From NCBI GenBank assembly GCA_016169945.1, contig JADLSH010000379.1:3438001-3502000 (forward strand): a stretch of DNA of 64,000 nucleotides. The letters are read 5' to 3'. Below, in pieces: positions 45,401 to 57,400 of the stretch. The notes under the pieces were generated by a model that made no database searches, was not told where the DNA came from, and saw only the letters and a list, made by a program, of their open reading frames with translations. Source of the stretch: Trachythela sp. YZ-2020 (lineage: Eukaryota; Cnidaria; Anthozoa; Malacalcyonacea; Clavulariidae). A program made the position numbers and the translations under genes. The number at the start of each line of letters is the position of its first letter. The first letter of the stretch is position 1.

Positions 45401-48400
45401 GAGAGTTGGTAAGCAAACTCGAGCGAGAGTTGCAACTCTCATTGACTCTCATCGACTCTCATCCACGTTTGACGGGGCTTGAGGGAGATGAGGCCGAATT
45501 TTGGAGCTTCAAATTCCTCACTCCGTTGAGCAGTAAACAACAAATCCATATTCCCCCCCCCAAAAAGTGAAAGAATTCCCCATTCCAATTCCGCCTCACC
45601 CCCCGAGACACTTGTCCATTGCACGAGGTTAGCTTCCACCAATCTACTGGGAGAGGACGCAGAAGTAACCGAACTCGGTTCGTGAGATCTTTAAAACTGC
45701 ATCGTCAGATCACTTTTATAGTGTATAGCGGTATACTCGTTCGGGATGAATAACTCTAAACTGTTCTCCCTAGAGGTCCTGAAGGGCCCAACCTTTTTTT
45801 GGTGCAGTGTTTGTTCAGGAGGATACCTTACCTGAACCAAATCTTTGTATACTGTATAGCTCTGTCAGTTCTAAACTGAGCCCCAGATACCTTCCTGAAA
45901 AAGATTAAGAAAACATTCAACGAATATTCTGTGTTGTTTTGCAGAAAAGAATTGAACAAGTAGAAGAAGCATTAGCTGTATTTCGTTCGTTGTCAAGCAG
46001 CAGCAGCAGTGGAGAAGATATCTCCAATGTGGCCATGGCTGACTCTTTGGATGAGTCGTGGAAAGACCTAAACAGTCAACTGGAAACACGACGTATTCTG
46101 CTCGATACTTCAGTAGCGTTTCATCGCAGCGCTGAAGAGGTAAGATTATGACGTAGTACTAGTAATCTCTTCTTAAACTTAGCGATAGCTTAAAAGGTTT
46201 AAAAGTGTAAGGTGGGAAAGCATTCTATCAGATACTTCGGACCTTATTTGTGGTCCAGGTTAGAAACGCGTGAGCGGGAAAATATCAATTAAGAAAGAAA
46301 GATCTGGAGAGTATGTTGGAGGGTGGATGCAAAAACTGCGGACTATGCTCTAACTAATATAGGGCAAACATATATTACTTAGTGATATTTCTACTTAATA
46401 TTTATTTTTATTCTAAATCTTGTAATATATATTTATATATATATATGGACTACTATTTTATATTGAAAGTTAGTGATAGGTAAATAGTGTCCCCAATTAG
46501 CTATTGTAGCTAAATACATTGACACTTCAATAAAATTTTCATTCATTCATAACTCTATCAGTTCTAAACTGTTCTTCATAGAGGTCCAGTAAGGGCCATC
46601 TCTCATTGGTACAGTGTCACTACAGGAGGAAGCCTAAACTAAACTAACTTTATTTATACTGGATAACTCTATCAGTTCTAAACTGTTCTTCATAGAGGTC
46701 CAGTAAGGGCCATCTCTCATTGGTACAGTGTTACTACAGGAGGAAGCCTAAACTAACTTTATTTATACTGGATAACTCTATCAGTTCTAAACTGTTCTCC
46801 CAAGAGGTTCTGTAAGTACCATATTGTTACCGCAGGAGGATAGCAGACTACTCGAGAAAACCCGCGGTCTTCTCGCGTGCTATTGAGGTGAAATTATAAT
46901 CAGAAAACTGCGTATTGCAGTATTTGAACTCCGGTTTCAGACGAGGTCTCGGAGGTGAAAAGGAACACACACTAACCACAGTGTTCGCAACGCCCCATAC
47001 CTAACTTCATAAACACAATCTTATGATTGGTTGAAGCCTATCGACTAAAATCAACTGTGTGGTGGGCCTGGTGGCTTAAATTTAACTAGACTAAATGAAA
47101 AATTGAAACCTCGTTTTCGCAGTTTTCCCAAAGAATCAGTCTGGTTGAAGAACAACTTGGACAAACTTTACTTGTCGGAGATGTCACCGTCTCCAAATCT
47201 CTCATGCAAGAACACCAAGAATTGCGACGCAGTTTGCTTGAACTCTCCATGCAAACCTTATCCAAAGGACAGTTATTACTAGATCGTCTGAGAGAAGCCA
47301 GTAGCCATGCTGACATTAACAACAGACATGCAACAAAAGCCGCTTGCTTCAGTATTGAGAGGACGTTGGAAACGTTAAGTCACAGAAGAAGAAAATTAGA
47401 TGAGCTGTGGAAGTCAAGGAGGAAAACTTTGGAACAATGTGTTCGAAAATGTCGAGTACAAGATGAGACGGAAAAGGTACAGGCACCAGCTGTAGATATA
47501 TAGTCAGAGAATAATACATGGGTGCGCGGAAATACCAGATTTATTTCGAGTGTTGAACATGATATCTCACGAGTGAGCACAGCGAAGGAGTGAGATATCA
47601 TGTTCAACACGAGAAATAAATCTGGTATTTCCAAGCATCCATGTATTTTTCTGTTTATTATATAAAGGACAGTCCTTTCAAACAAAATAAAATAAATAAA
47701 ATATCCATTTTCATAAACTTCAAAAGCGATAATTTTCACATGTGAGATTATCAAAAATAATCTCACATGTGAGATTATCAGTTTTATCAGTGCTCGAAAT
47801 CTCTATAAAGCACTATACTTAAAAAAATAAATAATTTTAACAAGCTGATGGGGTTTGTGTTAGAACTACGTAAAAAATGAAGAAAATCAATGTCCAATGT
47901 AGATAGCATTCTACAATAAGCTGCCGTGGTTTGTGTCTGAACCAATGGTCTGAACTACCTAGAATTCTTCAACGATTCGAGCGAAGACCTTTCATCTGGA
48001 AGTTGGTAGCCAACTTTACCTTCTACTAACCTCCTGACGAATGGCCTTCCCTCGAAACGTGGAAGTATTCTAAATATTTTCAGGTAGTTCAGACACAAAC
48101 CACGGCAGCTTATTGTAGAATACTACCTAGCCTGGACCCCCACATTTGATAAATCTTTTTTTATATCCTGGTAAAACAAGGATGGAAGTGAAAATGCTCG
48201 CTCGCGTGTCACCGGTAGCTATGACTCTCGTCCACTCTCTTCGAATCTAATCAACTCTTATCAATTCTCATCTACTTCCATCAACTCTCATGTACTGTCG
48301 CCAACTTTCATGAATTCTCATCAACTGTCATGCATTCTCATCAACTCTCATGCATTCTCATCAACTCTCATCAACTCTCATCAACTCCCATGCACTCTCT

Positions 48401-51400
48401 TCAACTCTAATCAACTCTTATCGATTCTCATCTAATTCTATCAACTCTCCTGCACCCTCGCCAACATTCTCATCGACTCTCATCAACTTTCATTAACTTT
48501 TATCTACTCTCGCACACTCTCTTCAACTTTCATCAATTCTCATCAGTTCTCGTCGACTTTGAGCTGGCTCAAGTTTGATAAACGTTAATGAGAGTTGTGG
48601 TCTGTTACACCGCTAGCGAACTTTAAACACTATCGTCAATTCTCATTAGCTTTGAACTGGCTCCATTGTCCGGTCATGAGAGTCGCTTCATATTTCTTAT
48701 GAGAATTTTAGACGGCTGCATTGTGGAATTCGTTGAAACAGTAATTTTTCTTTGCAGCTTTTGTTGTGGTTGAAAAATGAGGGTGAAGAATATCTTGGAC
48801 AGACAAACAACGGGGAAACGATGGAGTCAGTGGAAACACTCTTGAGACAGCATTTTGAATTTGAAAACCAAGTCGAGGTAGGTCTATTGCCGAAAGAAAT
48901 TCTTCTGTTATTGGTCCAGTGTCACTGAGATGTTTGGTAGAGTCAAACTGGAAGCACTCCTCGCATTTGATGGAGGCGAAATTATAATCAGACTACTGCC
49001 TATTTGCCGGAATCGAACCTCGGTCGCAGAGATGAAAGGCACACACATCGACTACTGTGACACCAACGCCCCTAGAAGTAACTCGTCCTCCGAGTATTAC
49101 TGTAAATTCCTTCAATTTTCTTGGACAGAGCAAAGAAGAAATTATTCATAAGTTGCTGCGCAGTTCTCAGAAATTGATTCACGTGGGTCACCCTGAAGGA
49201 GAGCCGCTACATGACAAGGTCATGGCACTCAAGCTGGAGTTTAAGCAGTTTACAAAGAGAGTGAATGAAAGAAAGGAAAATCTTAAGAAACATTTATCCT
49301 TTTGTGAACGAGGAAAGAGGTAGGTATATTAGTCTTCCTAGAGGTCCAGTAAGGGCCATCCCTTATTGCTCCAGTGTTACTACAGGAGGAAACCTAAACT
49401 AAACTAACTTTATTTATACTGGATAGCTCTATCAGTTCCAGTCTGTTTCAGTCTAGAGGTCTAGTAGATCTCTTCGTTCTGATTGGCTGCTCTACTAGAG
49501 TGCCACCAGGCATTAGACTACTAGTAGCGAAGAGCGAGAGAAAATCTTGTGAATAAGTTGCTTTTTTAAGGGAAAAAAACTTGATAAAATGTCCTACTTT
49601 TTATTCTGGAATAAAACTAACAAGTAATCTTCGAAACTGCTTGCAAAAAAGGTAAAAGTTTGATGTTTTAGTCGTAGTTTTACAGTTTTGAACATGAAAT
49701 TGACTGTCGAATTTATGAATATGGACAATTTTTGTTTATATTTCGAGCAAAATCATTGAAAACACAATCGCTTGTAGTTATTTAACTATATTTTCTTGGC
49801 CTTTAAAGCATTATCTGTATTTAAGAATATTTTCATCCATTTAGCTATAAAATTTCAAGGCTTTTTTCCGTTTAAATGTTATGTTTTATGTGCTTCAAGA
49901 TTTCCCGCCATATTGTTTACAGTTCAAAAACAACTAACGTTTTGGTCTTTTTAAGCCATTTTACTTTCTTTTTATTAGCCAAATATCCTTCGATATAATG
50001 GTTGTTATAGCCTATAGGGTCTGATTTTTTTAATATTGAAACTCACAAGGCGTGTATTTTTAGTAATTTTCACTCGGGCGTTCGCCGTTTTGTAAACAAG
50101 AAGCCACCGCGAAAGTCGAAGGAAGCCACCTAAATGCTCACGAATACTCTTAAATTTCGCTAAAAACTTTCCTATTTCACACATGCAGCTTGAAATATAC
50201 TAGTAGATTTAAGCCCCGTACAGACGAGCAAGTTTTCCTTGACAAGTTTTATTTGCTCGTGTGTACGGCAAAAAATTGACAAGTTTTCCTTGACAAGGAG
50301 CCTTGTTCAAAAGCTAGTCATGCCAGCTTTTGAACAAGGGAAATTGTTCGTGTGTACGGCCGACAAGGAAAACTTGACAAGGAAATGCGCAGAACGGCAC
50401 TGCACACTTATTTTCGATCTAGTTGAGCGGCCATTGCCACTATAAACATGAAGTATTCACTTGTGTCGTTAATACACGGGCTCGTAAAACTTGTCAAGGA
50501 AAAATTGATCGAAAAAACATGTTTGCCGTACACACGAACAAGTAAACTCGACAAAGAACTTGTCAAGGAAAACTTGCTCGTCTGTACGGGGCTTTATACT
50601 AATACAATTAGACAACTCGGCCTCGTTGTCTCTTAGCGAATAGTTAACTCGGCTTCGCCTCGTTGACTATTCGCCAATAGTCAACTCGGCCTCGTCTAAT
50701 TGTTAATTGTCCAGTGTTACTACAGGAGGAAACCTAAACTAAACTCAACTAACTTCATTTATACTGGATAGCTCTATCAGTTTTGGACTGTTCTTCCTAG
50801 AGGTCCAGTAAGGGTCATCCTTTATTGATACAGTCTTACTACTGGAGGAAACCTGAACTAAACTAACTTCATTTATACTGGATAGCTCTATCAGTTCTAA
50901 ATTGTTCCTCCATAGAGGTCTAGTAAGGACCATCTCTTACTGGACCAGTATTACTGCAGGAGGAAACCAAAACTAAACTAACTTCATTTATACTGGATAG
51001 CTCTATCAGTTCTAGTTCTTCCTAGAGGTCTAGTAAGGGTCGAAGAACACGTATGATGATTGCTATAGTCAAATTTAAAGCACTCTTCTCACACATGTGA
51101 GTGAGGCTAAATTATAATTAGACAACTGCTTATTGAAGGAATCAAACCCCGGTCACAGAGGTGACAGGCACATGCACGAAGGCACGAACCACTGTGCCAC
51201 CGAGGTCAGCTATGAGGTGACTTTAAGACGTAAGGTTGAGGCTAATTTTAGCAGAAGTGCCGCGCTCCAAGGGATGCGAATTGGTTATTTCACTTCGGTA
51301 TAATAATATCCGCTATTCTTCTTTGAAGACTCTTGAAAAACTAAAGAAAATCGAAGACCAGATTAAGAGCAAGAATGATAAACAAGATGGCGATATACTC

Positions 51401-54400
51401 GGCGAAATCTCCAAGGTTTCTGCATATCAAATGAGGGAAGGACAACTCCTGTCTGAGCAAGATAATAAAGAACCCTCTGCTTCATCACAAATCTATGACG
51501 AGTTGAAAAGTAGTTATGCCAACCTCTTGGAACAAGTGACGTTATCTGCCGAAGATGCCGATCGAGAGTATAAAGAGGTACTTATTCGGCTGGTGGGGTC
51601 ACGCGAGAATATTACGTCATGATAAATAGTCCTCCATTTTGGGTGGCATTATCGTGGATTTCATCGAAGTGACGTTTTCGCTTATATCTTGCTAAATAGT
51701 GAGAGTTATAAAACAAGCTACAGTATATCTCGCTAGAATCCTTGACCGACGAGGAGTGTTTTGGTGTATAGTTTGTTGTTTTAGCATGTCTAGAACTCGA
51801 GTTATTAAGGAAAACTGGCGTACGTATTAATGTCCGCCATGTTGGATTTCATTTCAATTAGTTTGAATCAGTGAACTCTATGTAAACTGGAACGATAACT
51901 GGAGATAAACATGCCCATACTTGCCTGAAGCCAAAATAGTTTTTCTGAGTTTTGAGCTGAAATACTTGATCCCAAACGTTGGACTATATATCAAACTGAA
52001 GCTATTGAAAATTGCTATTCGATGTGGAAATTTCAAGACTTCAGCGAAAAGAAAAATATTTTAAAAATACAAAAACAACTGCCATTCGGCCAAAAAATGG
52101 CAAATTATTGGCAATTATTTTTGTAGTTTTTAAATATCTCCCTTTTAGCTAAAGTCTTGAAATTTCTACACCAAATAGCGTTTTTCAATAGCTTCAGTTT
52201 CATATACAGTACAACGTTCAGTGTTAAGTATTTCTGCTCAAAACTCAGTCTCAAAACTCAAAACTATTTCTGCTCTAAAATGCACTGGCTTCAATTTCCC
52301 CCCCCTGAGTTATCGTTCCAGTTTACTTAGAGTTCACTGGTTTGAATTTGCCAAGTGGAATTTTCCACCCAAAGTGACGGAAGCCAAACAATGACGAGTT
52401 GTGACGTAACATGCAAGGGCTGAAAAGATTTTGCCTGGTATATGTAGGTATTATGAAGTCAGTCAGTCTATTCTGAATTTTCTATGTCTCTTTTTGCTTT
52501 CCAGCTGCATCTATGGACGAAGAACGTTGGTGAACATTTTCTTGCACAGAATGCTGGAATGGGCGATGATGGTGACGCGATTGAAGAATTTGTAACAAAA
52601 CACGAATCGTTAAGATCAGAAACAGAGGTATGCAGTGAACTATAATGCATGGAAGGCTAACTCCAGCTCAAGAAGTGAAGCCAAACATGGCGGAATTTGA
52701 AGGAATTCTGGTGCGTCATTTTCAGAAATCTGGATCTGAAAATCGCGAAAACATCACTCCCCGCCATCAAAAAGGTTGACCGCGCGCGTAGGGGACTGAA
52801 AATGACGCACCAGAATTCCTTCAATTTCCGCCATGTTTGGCTTCACTTTTTGATTACGTCGTAGTTAGAAGTTAGCCTTCCATGTATTATAGTTCACTGG
52901 AGGTATGTCGATAATTGTTTCAGTGCTACTACAGGAGGAAACCGGACTATCCGGAGAAAACCTGCGATGTTTGGTAGAGTCAAACTGGAAGCACTCTTGC
53001 AACTGAGGTGATATTATGATCAGACAAGTGCATATACAAGAATTGAACCCCGGTCACAGAGATGAAAGAGCTACGCACTAACAACTGTGTGACCAACACA
53101 TCTTGCTTCTAACGTCAAGCGTATATGTAGTTATTTTTTCAATTGCTGAAAAAGTATCATTTTCTTGTAGAAAATGCAAGAAAAGTGTCAGAACATTAAA
53201 AACGCAGGAAGCAATTTGGACGTGAACTCGAATGAGCAATCAGAAGATTTGCCGAACATGTTAGCAGACTTGGGAAAACGTGTAGACTACAGAATTGAGA
53301 TAGGCAAGCAGTACGCTGGCTTTTGTCGACAAGCGCACCAGGTAAAAAAGGAGTGTGATGATTTTCAAGTCCCAGAACTTAATTTCAGTTTGAAAGCAAC
53401 CAGTGAAATCCAGTGGTGAAATCCAGTCAGTGCAGGCTCTCTAGGGAGGACTAGCCTGCACTCTAGGGCTGCTCGCAGGCAATATGCAGTCAGAATTAGC
53501 TTTGTTTATACTGGACAGCTCTACAACTGTTCTCCCTAGAGGTCCAGCAAGGTCTGTCCCACACTGGTTCAGTGTTACTACAGGAGGAAACCGGATCAGT
53601 ACTGGAAGCACTCTGGAAAGTTAATTTGAAAATGCCTATTGCAGTAGTTGAACCCCACTCACAGAGATGAAAGCACGTGCAGTAACCACTGTCCCATCCG
53701 TCTGCAAAACACCGTCTGCAAAACACCGTCTGCAAAACACCGTCTGCAAAACACCGTCTGCAAAACACCGTCTGCAAAACACCGTCTGCAAAACACCGTC
53801 TTGGGTTGTAAATTGCTTCATGAAAGCATCATTCTTATTTCTTTACAGCTTGTCGGCAAAATGGACAATCTTGAAGAACAACTAACGAGTGAAGAACCAA
53901 GAGAAAATGTGGATGCTTCACCCTCCACAATCCTTCGACAACAACAAAGAAGAGAAAGCATTATTTCCAGCTCAGCAAAAACACAAAAGTTAGGACAGAC
54001 CCTACTTGATGAACTGAAACGAGTAAGTTTTGAACAAAACGATATCAATTTTAATAAGGCGCCGTTTACTTGAGCCCAGCACTCACGTCAAAGCGCACTC
54101 GTCCGCCGTGAGCACTCAAAAAGTATCAAATATGTGATACATCTATAGTGGATTTTGTTTATGTAAGCAATACTATTGATGATTATTTGGTGTAATTTAA
54201 CAACAGAGTGCATGCATTCCAGGGCTCAAAATAACGGCCGGTCAACGGTAAAAGCGATGTCTCTGAACAAATTCTTATGATTTGTTTCACTGTTAGTATA
54301 TGCGTATTAGTGACCGGTCAAAAACAGATGTTGACCGAGCTAAAATCAAGCTCACCGGTCATTTTGACCGGAGAACCTATCGGCCGTTATTTGAGCCCTG

Positions 54401-57400
54401 CATTCCAAAGGCCAGATTGAATTATCTTATGACCTGGAATTAGAATTATCTTATGACTAATTAGAATTATCTTATGACTGGAATTAGAATTTGAAAAGTG
54501 GCCAGGGGAAGCATACGTCCGGGCCAGCAGGTACCCGGATGTCGTATACTTACAGCATTATTTGTTTTAAGTATAGGTAATAGTATGGTTTCGAGTGCAA
54601 TTTGGAAAAAACATGCACGAGTGAGTTTTTCAAAGACGATCAAAATTGCACGAGTCCGAAGGACGAGTGCAATTTGACGTATTTGAAAACTCACGAGTAT
54701 TTGTTTTTCCAAATTTCACGAGAATCCATACTATTACTTATTAATCATATACATGAAAAAATTACACGCTGTGATAACACTTGTGCACTCACCTACGCCG
54801 TTTAAGCATTGTTTTCGTTGCTTGTTAGCAAACTTTTCAGTCTATGTGCTCCTTGAACTTAAATTGTTGTATTCACGTACGATTTTCCATTGAAAGTGTA
54901 GAAAAAGTCGTCAAAAAGTGAAAATGATTTTCTTGCCTTGTTTCCAGGCTCTGATCTTGTTTTGTTAATTTGCACTGCTGTAATTGCACAGTGTGCAATT
55001 TCAAAAATAATTGCACTGCTCTTAGCCAATCAGAATTGAGTAATTTTTTCATCTATATTATTATTCAAGGAACAAAGTGAAGACAGTCTGGACAGGGAAA
55101 ATCCAGCAGAAACAATCCGTAAGTTCCTGCGACAGTTTGAAGAACGAAATCTCCATCTGGATGAGATCTGGGACGCCAGAAGAGAACAACTGGAGAGAAA
55201 TAAAACTTTGAACAAACATTTTGGACAGTTTGAAAAAGATACTCGCGAGGTAATAAGTTGAGTTAATTAGTTTGCTAATTGGTAATTATTTAATAAATAG
55301 ACCTAATCATCTAATGGAACAAAGATAGCCAAGCATTTAAAGCCCTGGTCAAACGAGGATGAGAGTTGATGAGAGCATAGTTAATAGAGAGGGCTGGTTT
55401 GGAGGCTTGATTAAAGAACAATATAACTCATTATCTATGTTATTGTCCAGGTTTATGCAAAAATGTAGTCCTTCATTATCACGTGTGTATTGTATTTTCA
55501 CACAAACAACCAATAGCAATGTTTTGGTTTATTTACCCATCCGTAACTTAAACAATTGCCCAGTTTTGACATGGTTATTGGTTGTTTAGGTGAAAATACA
55601 ATACACACGTGACGACGAAGAACTACATTTTTGCATAAACCTAAACCAACATAGATAATGAGTTTCATTGTACTTTCGTGAAGCTTCCAAACCAGCCCTC
55701 TCTATTAACTATGATGGGGTCAATGAGAGTTGCAACTCTCGCTCGCGTTTAACCACCAACTCTCATCGATTCTCATGCACTCTCATCAACTTTGAGCTGG
55801 TTCAAATTTTGATGAGAGTTTTTGCTCGTTTGACCGGTACGCGTGGTAATATCCAGTCAACTCTCATGCAACTCTTGTTCTCGTTTGACCGGGGCATGAG
55901 AGTTGATGAAACTCTCATGCAAACTCTCGCTTGCCAACTCTCATGAACTCTTGTCCTTGTTTGACCAGGGCTAAAGTTATATACGTTACTGAATTGGGTG
56001 TCAACGGACATAAACACACTCTGACTGATTAGGTCAGTTAACGAATTTGCAGTCAATGATTAATCCATTAATTACTTTTTAAAAGAATAAATTTAGTTAT
56101 GAACTAATTCTATGTTTGCTCACATTATTAGTTGAGTGAATAATTAAATTGAATAGTAGTATTTAGGAATGAATGTATGAGAGAATAAATGAATGAATTC
56201 ATTATTGATAAACCTAATTAGTAATTAAAACAAATACATTCATATACATACATGTTAGTTATACATTATATTTTTTTCCATTAGGTTATTTCTTGGATTC
56301 AAAGTCAGAGCGAGGAATTTTTCCAAGTTGACCTGAACACCAATCTATTTCCAGTCAACGCCAAAGAACTAAATAAGCGACTCGAAAAATACAAGACTTG
56401 TGCAAAGGCAAGTTGATGTAATTTATACATACCATTGGAATTACTGGAGTTAGTATGGTTTAGAACGTAATGCAATAGACCGCTTTCATAATTCCAGATG
56501 AGTTTAAATATTGTTTTATGTGCATCTTAATAAGCCTTATCAGCCTCGTTTCTGTGACTGAAATTGAATATAATTTATTAACCTGAACGAGGTCAATGAG
56601 GCTTATTAAGATACACACAAAAGAATATTTAAACGAAAGCAGTGCAATGTAACGTAACGTAACGTAACGTAACGTAACGTAACGTAACGTAACGTAACGT
56701 AACGTAACGTAACGTAACGTAACGTAACGTTTTGTTTAATGTAGATCGCAGAGGAGGCTGTGAACCAACATCTAGCAGCTGCAGAAAGCTTTGTTTTTGT
56801 CGAAAGTGGTGAACAAGCTGCGTTACGTATTGTCACAGACGAATTAAAGATTGTTTATGAACGTTTCAAAACCTGTCTTGCTGATTATGAAGTCTTCTTG
56901 TCAATGTCCTGCACATTTTATCAAAGTGTTGAAAGGGTAAGGAATAAGGTTACTAAGAGACATGGCATGGTGTGATGTAGTATGGTAAGGTGAGTATGGT
57001 GTGGTGTGGTGTGGTGTGGTAAGGGTGGTGTGGTACAGTCACTGTAGTGTAGTGTGATGTGGTATGGTGTGGTGTGATATTGTATTGTATTGTATTGTAT
57101 TGCATTGTATTGCATTGCATTGCATTGCATTGCATTGCATTGCATTGCATTGTATTGTATTGTATTGTATTGTATTGTATTGTATTGTATGGTGGTATGA
57201 TATGGTATGATGAAATATGATATGGTATGGTATGGTGAAATATGATATGATATGGTATGGTGAAATATTATATGATATGGTATGGTGAAATATAGTATGG
57301 TGTAGTGTGATGTGATGTGGTATGGTATGGTGTGGTGTGGTGTGGTGTGGTATGGTATGGTGAAACATGATGTGGTATGGTATGGTGAAATGTGATGTGG

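Noticed and set aside
51235..51328. Upstream extension of the cassette 4 C exon (acceptor at 51234) to fix the phase
   Set aside because: It restores phase, but adds 31 residues with no spectrin pattern, the acceptor lacks a pyrimidine tract, and residue-by-residue alignment with sister cassettes puts the exon start at 51329. Kept only as an alternative.
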